Shown: positions 50,664 through 59,558, numbered from the stretch's first letter. The stretch: 64,000 nucleotides of DNA from an uncultured Oscillospiraceae bacterium (GCA_902465155.1 CABQLY010000004.1:1-64000), one strand, 5' to 3'. A program made the numbers and translations. Notes: generated from the sequence alone by a model not told the origin.

Positions 50664-52400
50664 TTGTTTGCCGAAAACGCCATGTACCAAGCTAAAATTT
50701 TTCTGCCAAACGGCAGCACCCAAAGCCTACCGCTGCAAGCCGCTAATACGCCAGACGGCCTGCTGCTTACCCTAAAGCAAAAAAATGTTCCGGCCGAATT
50801 TACCCGCATTGAGCTGTTGCCCAACTACTTTAACGCCACCGCAGGCCAAAGCGGTTACTATTTGCTGCCCCACGTGCACGGCTGCCGGCTGGCAAGCTTT
50901 ACCCCGCACGAAAACGCCGAATATTGCCTGAATTCCGACAACCGGTTTATGCCCCTTTGCGGCAAAAAATCGGCCGATAAGGCCGAGCTGCTGTTAAGTC
51001 TTGGTATGCGGGATCAAACCCGCTTTGGCGCAAAGGTTGAAAACGGCGTTTACTCTCTTATTCCGTACCTGCCGGCCTGCACCCTGTACGAGGATATTTC
51101 GCTGCTTTTAATAACCCTTCCCGGGGCGGACGCCGATTACAGTGCCATGGCCCGCTGTTACCGCAATTATTTGTTAAAAAACGGGCTTTGCACCCGTTTA
51201 AGTGAGCGCGCAAAAGCCCGGCCGGTTTTAAATTACCTTGCCGAAGCGCCCGAAATTCGTATTCGCATGGGTTGGAAACCCGCCCCCTCCCCCGTGGCGC
51301 ACCAAACGCCGGAAAACGAGCCGAAGATGAAGGTTGCCTGCACCTTTGCCGATGTAGAGCGCCTAATTGCCGAGCTGCAGGCACAGGGGGTTAAAAAGGC
51401 CAGCCTTTGCCTGGTTGGGTGGAACAAAAGCGGGCACGACGGCCGTTACCCGCAAATTTTTCCGGTAGAGGAAAAGCTGGGCGGCGAGGCCGAGCTGCGC
51501 CGTTTAATTAAAACCGCCAAGGCGGCGGGCTACAAAATTACCTGCCACACCAACAGCACCGACGCCTACCAAATTGCCGAAAATTGGAGCGACAATTTAA
51601 TTTTAAAAACCAAAACCGGCGAGCTGGAGACTGAGGCCGCCCAGTGGAGCGGCGGCAAAATGTACCACCTTTGCCCCAAAAAAGCAAAAGAGCTGGCCGA
51701 GCAGGATCTGCCCCGCGTGCGGGAGCTGGGGTTTGAGGGCCTGCATTATATTGATGTTATTTCAACGGTGGCGCCCCGCACCTGCTTTGATAAAAATCAC
51801 CCGGTAAACGCCAAGCAGTGCGTTAACCTATGGCGGGATATTTTAGCCCTTTCGACCAACCTGTTTGGGGCAATTGCCTCGGAGGGCACCTTTGACCACG
51901 CCTGCGGCGTGCTGGATTTTGGGCTTTACAGCGGCTTTGGCGTGTTTGAAAATAATGTGCCCCTGTTTGGGAAAAGCGTACCGTTTTGGCAGCTGGTTTA
52001 CCACGGCATTGTGTTAAGCAATCCCTCCTCCGAAACCGTTAATTTTCCGGTAAAGGAGCCTATTGAGCGCCTGCACTTTTACGAGTTTGGCGGAAAACCC
52101 GCCATTTATTACTACTCTAACTTTCACGGCACCAGCAGCTGGATGGGAAAAAACGATTTTACCATGGATACTCCGCAGCAGTTGCGGGAGAGCGTGCAAA
52201 AAATTAAAGCTCTATGCAGCGAGTACAGCCGCTACAGCCACCTGCAAATGCAGTTTATGCAGCAGCACGACCTTTTAACCCCCACGCTGCACCGCATACA
52301 ATACGAAAGCGGCGAAACCCTTTACCTAAACTACGCTAACGAGCCGCAAAGCGCAGACGGCGTAACCGTACCGGCAATGGATTTTTTATTAAAAGCATAA
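50664..52400 (+). CDS. Predicted glycoside hydrolase, DUF5696 / GH101-GH129-like
   Basis: A 578-aa protein without a signal peptide. An N-terminal beta-rich part (to about 170) is followed by a TIM-barrel-like region: KKASLCLVGWNKSGHDGRYPQIFP, GYKITCHTNSTDAY, LGFEGLHYIDVIST, then ATNL-like FGAIASEGTFDHACG. By analogy with GH101/GH129 alpha-N-acetylgalactosaminidases, the Asp in HYIDV would be the nucleophile and the Glu in ASEG the acid/base. The DUF5696 label is from memory. TTG 50664 is well placed after GGGAGGTG. It precedes aldolase and sugar isomerase genes, so sugar catabolism is a fair context reading. Confidence 0.62.
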   Translation: MFAENAMYQAKIFLPNGSTQSLPLQAANTPDGLLLTLKQKNVPAEFTRIELLPNYFNATAGQSGYYLLPHVHGCRLASFTPHENAEYCLNSDNRFMPLCGKKSADKAELLLSLGMRDQTRFGAKVENGVYSLIPYLPACTLYEDISLLLITLPGADADYSAMARCYRNYLLKNGLCTRLSERAKARPVLNYLAEAPEIRIRMGWKPAPSPVAHQTPENEPKMKVACTFADVERLIAELQAQGVKKASLCLVGWNKSGHDGRYPQIFPVEEKLGGEAELRRLIKTAKAAGYKITCHTNSTDAYQIAENWSDNLILKTKTGELETEAAQWSGGKMYHLCPKKAKELAEQDLPRVRELGFEGLHYIDVISTVAPRTCFDKNHPVNAKQCVNLWRDILALSTNLFGAIASEGTFDHACGVLDFGLYSGFGVFENNVPLFGKSVPFWQLVYHGIVLSNPSSETVNFPVKEPIERLHFYEFGGKPAIYYYSNFHGTSSWMGKNDFTMDTPQQLRESVQKIKALCSEYSRYSHLQMQFMQQHDLLTPTLHRIQYESGETLYLNYANEPQSADGVTVPAMDFLLKA

Positions 52401-52742
52401 TGCGCCATAACGCGCTTTGCAAAGCTGCAGCCAAACTGTTTTTATTGTAATAAGGCTGCCCCCGTATTGTTTTTAAATGTTAAACCGTAATACCCCTTTT
52501 AAACCAAAAAACTTTTAAAACCGCAAATTTGCGCCTTACAAAGCGCAAAAAACGCCCTATGTCCCAGCCAAATCCACGCCGGCCGGGGCTTTTTGGCGCT
52601 AAAAATTTTAAAATATCCCAGCTTTTTTGGATTTTTAAAAAAAATTAAAAATAGGCTTTATTTTCGCAAATAAATATAGTATAATATGAAACGGTGGTAG
52701 TCGCAGCGCGGCTACGCAAAATTTTATTGGAGAGTGAACAAA
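52401..52742 (+). promoter_or_regulatory. Intergenic region with the fba promoter
   Basis: No gene is seen in these 342 bp. TATAAT at 52680-52685 with a weak TTTATT at 52657-52662 (17-bp spacer) is the likely fba promoter. GTAGTCGC/GCGGCTAC form a small 8-bp hairpin at about 52696-52714 in the leader. A 7-bp inverted repeat TTTGCGC/GCGCAAA lies at 52528-52549, but no clear terminator for the upstream gene stands out. Confidence 0.45.
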
Positions 52743-53678
52743 ATGCCGTTAGTTAACACCAAGGAAATGTTCAAAAAAGCTTACGAGGGCGGTTATGCCA
52801 TTGGCGCCTTCAATGTAAACAATATGGAGATTATTCAGGGCATTACCGAAGCCGGTAAAGAGCTGAACGCCCCCTTAATTCTGCAGGTTTCTGCCGGGGC
52901 AAGAAAATACGCCAACCACACCTATTTGGTAAAATTGGTAGAGGCCGCTGTAGAAGAAACCGGCCTGCCCATTTGCCTGCACTTAGACCACGGCAACAGC
53001 TTTGAGCTTTGCAAAAGCTGCATTGACGGCGGTTTTACCTCGGTTATGATCGACGGTTCGCACCTGCCGTACGAGGAAAATGTTGCCTTAGCCAAAAAGG
53101 TTGCCGATTACGCCCACCAGTTTAATGTAACCGTTGAGGCCGAATTAGGCCAGTTAGCCGGCATTGAGGACGATGTTAATGTTTCGGAGGACGACGCCCA
53201 CTTTACCGACCCGAACCAGGTTTACGATTTTGTTACCCGCACCGGGGTAGATTCTTTAGCCATTGCCATTGGCACCAGCCACGGCGCCTACAAATTTAAG
53301 CCCGGCCAAAAGCCACAGCTGCGGTTTGATATTTTAGAGGAGGTTGGCAAAAAGCTGCCCGGCTTCCCCATTGTGCTGCACGGTGCCTCCTCGGTTGTGC
53401 CCGAGTTTGTAGAAATGGTAAACCAGTACGGCGGCAAAATGCCCGACGCCATTGGTATTCCGGAGGAAATGCTGCGCAAGGCCGCTACCATGGCGGTTTG
53501 CAAAATCAACATTGATTCCGACCTGCGTTTAGCCATGACCGGCGCCATTCGCAAGCATTTTGTAGAGCATCCCGATCACTTTGACCCGCGCCAGTATTTG
53601 GGCGACGGCCGCGCCGCCATTAAGGGCATGGTTGAGCACAAAATTAAGGATGTTTTAGGCTGCGACGGCAAAGCCTGA
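52743..53678 (+). CDS. fba: Class II fructose-bisphosphate aldolase
   Basis: Zinc-dependent ketose-bisphosphate aldolase (311 aa) splitting fructose 1,6-bisphosphate in glycolysis. Metal and substrate residues are in CLHLDHGNSFELC, MIDGSHLPYEENV, VEAELGQLAGIEDD, IAIGTSHGAYKF and VLHGASSVV; NIDSDLR binds the phosphate. Tagatose-type aldolases share these motifs, so the fructose assignment is likely but not certain. ATG 52743 is preferred to an in-frame GTG at 52734 that abuts GGAGAG. Confidence 0.92.
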   Translation: MPLVNTKEMFKKAYEGGYAIGAFNVNNMEIIQGITEAGKELNAPLILQVSAGARKYANHTYLVKLVEAAVEETGLPICLHLDHGNSFELCKSCIDGGFTSVMIDGSHLPYEENVALAKKVADYAHQFNVTVEAELGQLAGIEDDVNVSEDDAHFTDPNQVYDFVTRTGVDSLAIAIGTSHGAYKFKPGQKPQLRFDILEEVGKKLPGFPIVLHGASSVVPEFVEMVNQYGGKMPDAIGIPEEMLRKAATMAVCKINIDSDLRLAMTGAIRKHFVEHPDHFDPRQYLGDGRAAIKGMVEHKIKDVLGCDGKA

Positions 53679-53734
53679 TTTTAAAAGCTTAAAACCGCAT
53701 TGCCCAAAGGGGCAATAAATTTACACAGTACACG

Positions 53735-53768
53735 GTGCTGCTGCCAAACGGCAGCGGCACTTTGTTTT
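53735..53768 (+). terminator. Terminator of fba
   Basis: GTGCTGCTGCC (53735-53745) pairs with GGCAGCGGCAC (53750-53760) with one G-U pair, followed by TTTGTTTT. A smaller hairpin, ATTGCCC/GGGCAAT, lies just upstream at about 53699-53716. Confidence 0.85.
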
Positions 53769-53772
53769 AAAT

Positions 53773-53852
53773 GCACATTATTTATCTTAAAGGCACATTA
53801 TTTATCTTAAAGGCACATTATTTATTTTAAAAACACATTATTTAAAATAAGA
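53773..53852. repeat. Four tandem 20-bp repeats before the sugar isomerase gene
   Basis: Units begin at 53773, 53793, 53813 and 53833. Units 1 and 2 are identical (GCACATTATTTATCTTAAAG); unit 3 differs at a few positions and unit 4 is more degenerate. The array ends 40 bp before the start codon, just after the fba terminator. Confidence 0.9.
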
Positions 53853-53892
53853 CCTAAAAATTAATTTTAAAATTTTTTATAAGAGGTGCGTT

Positions 53893-54633
53893 ATGCAAAA
53901 TAACATTGCTTTACAGCTTTACTCCCTGCGGGAGCTTACCGCCAAAGACCCGTTAGCCGGCCTGCAGCTAACGGCCGAGCTGGGATTTAAAAATGTTGAA
54001 CTGGCCGGCACCTACGGCTACACGGCTAAGGAGTTTGCAACCGTTTTAAGCGGCTACGGCTTAAAGCCCATTAGCGCCCACATTGCCGTAAATGCAGCGC
54101 CGGACGATTTAAAACGCCGGGCCGAGGAGCTAAACCTTTTAGGCTGCGGCGCCTGCGTTTGCCCTTGCCCGCCAACGGCCATTACAACGCCCGAGGGCTG
54201 TGAGCAGGCGTTAACGCAAATTTTAGCCGCACAAAAAATTTTTCAATCGGCCGGAATTGCTTTTGGCTACCACAACCATGACAGCGAATTTACCCCCCTG
54301 CCAAACGGCACCCGGTTTATTGACCTTGTAGTGCAAAGCGGAATTTTGCTGCAGCCGGATGTTTACTGGGTGCAGTTTGCGGGGGTAGACCCTTACCGCT
54401 TTATTGAGCAGCACACCGGAAAAATACTTTCGCTGCATTTTAAAGAAATTGATGAAAGCGGCAATAATGTGGAGCTTGGCACCGGCATTTTAAACTGGCA
54501 GCGGTTGAATGAATTGGGTAAAACGGCCGGCTCGGCATATAATATTTTAGAGCAAGAGGAATACACCCTGCCGCTGGCGCAGAGCATAGCCCTTTGCGCC
54601 CAGAATTTAAAAAAACTTTTTCCCGGGTGCTAA
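53893..54633 (+). CDS. Sugar phosphate isomerase/epimerase (xylose isomerase-like TIM barrel)
   Basis: A 246-aa AP-endonuclease-2/xylose isomerase-like barrel. Visible are LQLYSLRELTAKDPLAGLQLTAELGFKNVEL, FGYHNHDSEF (metal site His/Glu), LQPDVYWVQFAGVDP and ILSLHFKEIDE, the last of which resembles the 'H.KD' metal motif with Glu in place of Asp. Members isomerise or epimerise sugars, inositols or sugar acids; the substrate cannot be told. GAGGTG precedes ATG 53893. Confidence 0.88.
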   Translation: MQNNIALQLYSLRELTAKDPLAGLQLTAELGFKNVELAGTYGYTAKEFATVLSGYGLKPISAHIAVNAAPDDLKRRAEELNLLGCGACVCPCPPTAITTPEGCEQALTQILAAQKIFQSAGIAFGYHNHDSEFTPLPNGTRFIDLVVQSGILLQPDVYWVQFAGVDPYRFIEQHTGKILSLHFKEIDESGNNVELGTGILNWQRLNELGKTAGSAYNILEQEEYTLPLAQSIALCAQNLKKLFPGC

Positions 54634-54831
54634 AATTCAATAATTGTTCATAGTTTTAAAGCAAGGTAACAACAATATTCTCTTAACATAAAGATGTACT
54701 TGAAAGGTTGGCTTTTGTTTTAGGCGCCAAAGCCTTTGGGCTGGCGGTTTTAGGCAAAAGCGGCAAACCGGCCGGGGCTTTTGCCCTGCCGGCAACAACA
54801 AGGACTTTAGCAACAGAAAGGGAGCAATTTT

Positions 54832-56490
54832 ATGGACGAACAAAACAAAAATTTGCCTAATGAGCCGCAACTTTCCGGTTTTGATTCGGCAGAGAATATA
54901 AACGAAAAACGCGAATTTCACCCCACGCAGATGTTTGCGCGGCAGCAACAAACCGGCGATGGCTACACCGTAACCCCAACGGGGGACCGTTTTGAACCTT
55001 CACCGGCCGCACAAAGCGCCGCTGCCCAGCCGCAAAATTCGGCTGCCGAGCTGGCACAACCGGCCGGGCAACCTGCCGATGTTGAAGCTTTAACCCCCGG
55101 CACTGAAAATGCAGCCCCAAACGCCGAGCCGGCTGCCCCGGCCGAACCGCCGCAGCCCGAGCAGCCAAAGCAGACCCCGTTTATTCCAAACGGAACCTAC
55201 AGCTACTCTAAAGCGCAGGGCAACATTCCCGCGGCCGAGGAGCCTGTTTTTTCCGGCTCTCAACCGGCCGAACCCACCCCTACCCCGGTTACCGAGCCTG
55301 TTAACTTTACCCCCTACCAGCCGCAGCCGCCCAAAAAGGCACGCCGGGCCAAAAAAGGCGCCGGTGCCGGCACCGTTTTTCTTTGCGCACTGCTGGCAGC
55401 CGTAATTGGCGCGGGCGCAGGCGTTGGCGGGTATGTTACGCTGGAAAATAAATTGGGCGAAAATAAAACCTCGTCTACTATTTCAACCGCCGAAAACATC
55501 CAGCAATCTACCGCAAACATTACGGTAGATGAAACCGTTAACTCAACCGTAGAGGCCGTTGCCAAAAAGGCCGGCCCCAGCATTATTGGTATTCGCACCA
55601 CGGCGGCTGTTACCAACTTTTTTGGTGGCAGCTCTGAGCAAACGGGCGAAGGCTCCGGCATTATTTACAGCTCCGACGGTTACATTATTACCAACTACCA
55701 CGTGATTCAAAGCGCGGTAGAATCTACAAAATCTAAAGTAGAGGTTTATTTGCCGGAGGACTCTAAAACCGCAATTAGCGCAACCGTAGTGGGGTACAAC
55801 ATTAACTACGACTTAGCCGTTGTTAAAATTAACAAAACCGGCCTTACCGCTATTGAGTTTGATGATTCCGATAAAATCAGCGTTGGCCAGTACGCCATTG
55901 CCATTGGCAACCCCGGCGGGCTGGAGTTCATGGGCTCGGTTAGCTACGGCGTTATTAGCGGGTTAAACCGTTCGGTAGCAACCGGAACCGGCAGCACCAT
56001 GTCCTTAATTCAAACCGACGCCGCCATTAACCCGGGCAACTCGGGCGGCGCGCTGGTAAACACCAAGGGCAAGCTGATTGGTGTTAACAGCGTAAAGCTG
56101 GTTAACGAAAGCTACGAGGGTATGGGCTTTGCCATCCCCTCGAACAAGGTTAAGGAAATTTGCGATAAAATTATTGATAAGCAAAACGACCCCACCCCTT
56201 ATGTTGGTATTCAAATTAGCCAAAGCTACACCAAAGAATCGCTTGAAAAATTAGGTTACCCGGCCGGCGCGGTTGTTGTAAGCGTTGTTTCGGGCGGCCC
56301 GGCGGAGGAAAGCGGTATTCAACGCGGTGATATTATTACCGAGTTTAACGGCACCGCCATTTCCAGTTATACCGATTTTGATACCGCCATTAGCAAGTGC
56401 AAGGTTGGGCAAAGCGTTACGGTTAAAATTTACCGTTCCGGCCGGTTCTATTCTACCAACCTAAATGTAAAATCTAACAACGCCCAATAA
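54832..56490 (+). CDS. HtrA/DegP-type membrane-anchored serine protease with PDZ domain
   Basis: A 552-aa envelope protease. A long Pro/Ala/Gln-rich, probably cytoplasmic N-terminus (about 1-170) leads through a basic stretch to a transmembrane helix (about 178-200). The trypsin-like domain has the catalytic triad His290 (NYHVI), Asp327 (NYDLAVVKI) and Ser404 (NPGNSGGAL). A single PDZ domain follows (about 450-545, VGIQISQ, GGPAEESGIQRGDII). It degrades or handles misfolded exported proteins; substrates are unknown. AGGGAG precedes the ATG. A possible promoter is TTGTTC 54644-54649 / TAACAA 54667-54672, 17-bp spacer. Confidence 0.93.
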   Translation: MDEQNKNLPNEPQLSGFDSAENINEKREFHPTQMFARQQQTGDGYTVTPTGDRFEPSPAAQSAAAQPQNSAAELAQPAGQPADVEALTPGTENAAPNAEPAAPAEPPQPEQPKQTPFIPNGTYSYSKAQGNIPAAEEPVFSGSQPAEPTPTPVTEPVNFTPYQPQPPKKARRAKKGAGAGTVFLCALLAAVIGAGAGVGGYVTLENKLGENKTSSTISTAENIQQSTANITVDETVNSTVEAVAKKAGPSIIGIRTTAAVTNFFGGSSEQTGEGSGIIYSSDGYIITNYHVIQSAVESTKSKVEVYLPEDSKTAISATVVGYNINYDLAVVKINKTGLTAIEFDDSDKISVGQYAIAIGNPGGLEFMGSVSYGVISGLNRSVATGTGSTMSLIQTDAAINPGNSGGALVNTKGKLIGVNSVKLVNESYEGMGFAIPSNKVKEICDKIIDKQNDPTPYVGIQISQSYTKESLEKLGYPAGAVVVSVVSGGPAEESGIQRGDIITEFNGTAISSYTDFDTAISKCKVGQSVTVKIYRSGRFYSTNLNVKSNNAQ

Positions 56491-56569
56491 TCGGCCGTTT
56501 AAAAATTTAACACTGCAACCAATGCCGTTGGCGCTTTTGCCGGCGGCATTTTTGGGGAAAGGAACCGTT

Positions 56570-57073
56570 ATGTACGACAAACTAACCAAGGTTGATATTG
56601 AAAAAATGCAGCAGGAGCTGGATTACCGCATTGGCGTAAAACGGCCCGAAATTTTAGAGGAGGTTAAACTAACCCGCAGCTACGGCGATTTAAGCGAAAA
56701 CGCCGAGTACCACGCCGCCAAGCGGGAGCGCGGAAAAAACGAAAGCCGTATTCGCTACCTGCGCAACATGATTAAAACCGCCCAAATTATTACGGTAGAA
56801 AGCCGAGCCGACGCCGTTACTTTATTTGACACGGTGCATTACAAGCCGGAGCCGGACGGCGAAATTGAAACGGTACGAATTATGACCACCCTGCGGCAGG
56901 ATGTTTTTGCCGGTATTATTAGTCAGGAATCCCCCATGGGGCGCGCGTTGATGGGCAAAAAAGTGGGCGACCGCTGCCGCGTACAAATTGATGAATGGAA
57001 CAGCTACGATATTACCATTACCGGTATTGAAAAGGGCGAGGATGACGCCAGCCTTGAAATTAGAAAGTTTTAA
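56570..57073 (+). CDS. greA: GreA-family transcription elongation factor
   Basis: A 167-aa factor that rescues backtracked RNA polymerase by stimulating transcript cleavage. The N-terminal coiled coil ends with the tip motif GDLSENAEYHAAKRERGKNESRI, containing the acidic residues needed for cleavage; the C-terminal FKBP-like domain has SPMGRALMGKKVGD. ATG 56570 follows AAAGGA; a longer in-frame reading adds a non-homologous lead. It comes 80 bp after the HtrA gene. The Asp/Glu pair at the tip (DLSE) is intact. It could be a GreA paralogue rather than the main copy. Confidence 0.9.
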   Translation: MYDKLTKVDIEKMQQELDYRIGVKRPEILEEVKLTRSYGDLSENAEYHAAKRERGKNESRIRYLRNMIKTAQIITVESRADAVTLFDTVHYKPEPDGEIETVRIMTTLRQDVFAGIISQESPMGRALMGKKVGDRCRVQIDEWNSYDITITGIEKGEDDASLEIRKF

Positions 57074-57186
57074 GGCTTTTGCAGCCGGCTTTTTAAACCG
57101 CCGGCCAAAACGGTAAAGCCTTAAAAACGGGGTTTGTTTTACCGTTTGCCCCGGTTAGCTCCCAGCCTATGTTTTGTTTTTTTATA

Positions 57187-57222
57187 AGCAACTGCCAAAA
57201 ATAAGCGGCAGTTGCTTTTTTT
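57187..57222 (+). terminator. Terminator after greA
   Basis: AGCAACTGCC (57187-57196) pairs with GGCAGTTGCT (57207-57216), followed by seven T residues. Between it and greA (57074-57186) there is another GC-rich inverted repeat but no gene. Confidence 0.92.
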
Positions 57223-57340
57223 AGTTTGTTTTTTAATAATTTTGGTTTGAAATAGGTGTTTTATTTTAACCGGCACCTTGCTACAATTAAAAAAGCAACC
57301 GGCAAACGGCCAAGCCTTTGGTTAAAAACGGCTGGGCCGT

Positions 57341-57427
57341 TTGGCTTAACCGGAATTTGGCTTAACCAGAGATTGGCTTAACCGGGGTTTGGCTTAACTA
57401 AAATTTGCTTATTAAAATTGGCTTAAT
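57341..57427. repeat. 16-bp tandem repeat array in the leader of the U32-like gene
   Basis: TTGGCTTAAC recurs at 57341, 57357, 57373 and 57389, that is every 16 bp, with degenerate copies at about 57405 and 57418. A possible promoter -10, TACAAT, is at 57282-57287, which would place the whole array in the 5' untranslated leader. The rest of 57223-57440 holds no gene. Confidence 0.85.
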
Positions 57428-57441
57428 TGGGGTGAGAAAAT

Positions 57442-58461
57442 TTGAAATTTGCTGTTGGTTACCAATTAAGAAGTGACGATTTATTTTTAACTGCGGTTTT
57501 AGAAAACGCCCGGCAAATTAGCGAGGTTTATTTTGCCCTACCGCAATTTGCCAACGGGCGGGGCGCGGCCTGGTGCAAGGCTGCGTTTGCCACCGAGCAG
57601 GTACAGCAAGAAAAACAGCTAAGCGATTTAGCGCAATTAAAGGCCCCCGGCCTGCGCTTTAACCTGCTGTTAAACGGCAACTGCTACGGCGAAAAAGCGC
57701 TGGCAGAAAGCTTTTACCGGGAAATTGGCAGCGCCGTGCAGCTGCTGCAAAGCCGCCTTGGCCAAATTGTTGTTACAACCGCCTCCCTAACCGTTGCAAA
57801 ATTTTTAAAGCAAAACTTTAAGGAGTTAGAGGTGCGTGCCTCGGTAAACCTAGAGCTTAGCGAGCCGCAAGGGTTTGATTACATTGCCGATTTGTTTGAC
57901 AGCTTTTATTTAGCCCGCAGCCAAAACCGCAATATAGCAGCAATAAAAAGGGCAAAAAGCTGGTGCAGCCAAAACGGCAAAAAGCTTTACGGCTTGGCCA
58001 ACAGCGGCTGCTTTAACCATTGCTCGGCCCACACCTTTCACGATAACTTAGTAGCCCACGAAGCCGAAATTGCAAAGCAAGCAAACGCCTACCGTTTTGA
58101 GGGGCAGTGCTTTACCTACTTAAAAAAGCCGGTAAACCGCGCCAATTGGCTTTGCTACACCAATTTTATTCGGCCCGAGGATGTTCCCCTTTACGAAAAC
58201 CTTTTTTGCGGCTTAAAATTAGCCACCCGCATGGCAGCCAATCCGGCACGCATTATTAACGCTTACTGCCGCGGCAGCTACAGCGGCCCGGTGCAAGAGC
58301 TTTTAGAACCCAACCACAGTGGAATGTTTTACCCCTACATTATTGAAAACAAAAGCTTACCGGCCAATTTTGGCCAACATACGCTGCATTGCAGCAAAAA
58401 CTGCGCAAGCTGCGCTTACTGCAAAACGACGCTGCAAAACGCCGCTATTAAACTGTATTGA
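57442..58461 (+). CDS. U32-like TIM-barrel protein with Cys-rich C-terminus, probable Fe-S protein
   Basis: A 339-aa protein that resembles the peptidase U32/UbiU-UbiV group. The opening KFAVGYQLRSDD and the central ANSGCFNHCSAHTFHDN (Cys190, Cys194), with Cys223 and Cys238, recall the cluster-binding part of that family. At the C-terminus, Cys317, Cys321, Cys324 and Cys327 form CxxxCxxCxxC, suited to a [4Fe-4S] cluster. No protease motif is seen. TTG 57442 follows GGGGTGAG. It is the first gene of a six-gene run with three QueG-like proteins, and I infer a redox or RNA/cofactor modification role. The precise function is unknown. Confidence 0.65.
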   Translation: MKFAVGYQLRSDDLFLTAVLENARQISEVYFALPQFANGRGAAWCKAAFATEQVQQEKQLSDLAQLKAPGLRFNLLLNGNCYGEKALAESFYREIGSAVQLLQSRLGQIVVTTASLTVAKFLKQNFKELEVRASVNLELSEPQGFDYIADLFDSFYLARSQNRNIAAIKRAKSWCSQNGKKLYGLANSGCFNHCSAHTFHDNLVAHEAEIAKQANAYRFEGQCFTYLKKPVNRANWLCYTNFIRPEDVPLYENLFCGLKLATRMAANPARIINAYCRGSYSGPVQELLEPNHSGMFYPYIIENKSLPANFGQHTLHCSKNCASCAYCKTTLQNAAIKLY

Positions 58462-58472
58462 GGTGCTGCACA

Positions 58473-59558
58473 ATGTTAGATCACAAAAAAATTGTTGAGG
58501 CCGCCTTGGCCGCCGGGGCCGACGCCTGCGGCGTTGCGCCAATTTCCCGCATGGCCGGGGCCCCGCCTGAAATGAACCCTACCCTGCTTTTTCCCGGCGT
58601 TAAAAGCATGATTGGCTTTGTGTTTAGAATACCGCGCGGGGTGCAGCGCGGCATTGAGGAGGGCACGCAGTTTTACCAGTACCCCTCTATGGCCTACGGC
58701 GGCATTAACGAAATTTTTGCCCCGGCCGTGCTTTACAGCGTTGGCAAGGTAATTGAGGTTGAGGGCTACGAGGCCTTTGTTTACCGCAACACCGGGGCCA
58801 GGGGCTGCGTTTCGGATATGGACGGTACCCCGGGCAACACCCTTTCGCCCGAGGAGCAAATTGAGGTTAACGAAAACGCCAAAACCTCTACCGCACACCA
58901 CCGCAATGTACAATTTACCCGCACCACCCGGCCGGAGAATGTTCCGCCAGACCTGCAATTTCAGTTTAGGTTGGCGGCGGTTGCCTGTGGGCTGGGCGAA
59001 ATTGGCTGGAGCAAAATGCTGTTAACACCGCAGTTTGGCCCCCTGCAGCGGGTTGCCTTTATTTTTACCGACGCCGAATTTAACGAATACAACGAGCTTT
59101 ACAACGGCAAACCCCTGTGCCGCAAATGCGGCGCCTGCGTGCGGGAATGTCCCGGCGGGTGTATTCCCGCAATTAACTCCGGCAAAACCGTGCGCGTAGA
59201 AATTGAGGGCAAGGTTTGCGAGTGGGGCGATATTGATATGTGGCGCTGCTACGCCTTTTACACCCACGCCGGCCGCTACTACAACCCCTTTGTACCCAAA
59301 GAGGTTTGGGACGAAAATAAAAACGGCGCGCTAGATTTAATGGAGGGCAAGACCAACAAAGCCGACGAACACGAGATTATGAAGGTTTACACCGCCTTGC
59401 AAAAATATTTTCCCAGCTGGGTGGGCTACAACATGGCAAAATGCGGCGGCTGTATTCGCGCCTGCGTTAGTATGTTAGAAAAAAAGGGCGGCTGCATGGA
59501 AAATCGGTTTAAAGAGCCGCTGCGCAACCGCAAAGAGCCCTGGAGGTTAAATCGCTAA
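58473..59558 (+). CDS. QueG-like double-cluster ferredoxin protein (paralogue 1)
   Basis: A 361-aa cytoplasmic protein annotated in related genomes as epoxyqueuosine-reductase-like. The N-terminal part has the shared ADACGVAPISRM and a conserved FPGVKSMIGFVFRIPRG segment; the middle has CGLGEIGWSKMLLTPQFGP, matching the QueG/reductive-dehalogenase family. A [4Fe-4S] motif Cys216-x2-Cys219-x2-Cys222-x3-Cys226-Pro follows, with a second set in KCGGCIRACVSM near residue 330. It is longer than its two paralogues downstream because of an insert around residues 105-150 and at 230-310. ATG 58473 after GAGGTG. The substrate is unknown; true queuosine synthesis is not indicated by other que genes here. 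Confidence 0.72.
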   Translation: MLDHKKIVEAALAAGADACGVAPISRMAGAPPEMNPTLLFPGVKSMIGFVFRIPRGVQRGIEEGTQFYQYPSMAYGGINEIFAPAVLYSVGKVIEVEGYEAFVYRNTGARGCVSDMDGTPGNTLSPEEQIEVNENAKTSTAHHRNVQFTRTTRPENVPPDLQFQFRLAAVACGLGEIGWSKMLLTPQFGPLQRVAFIFTDAEFNEYNELYNGKPLCRKCGACVRECPGGCIPAINSGKTVRVEIEGKVCEWGDIDMWRCYAFYTHAGRYYNPFVPKEVWDENKNGALDLMEGKTNKADEHEIMKVYTALQKYFPSWVGYNMAKCGGCIRACVSMLEKKGGCMENRFKEPLRNRKEPWRLNR

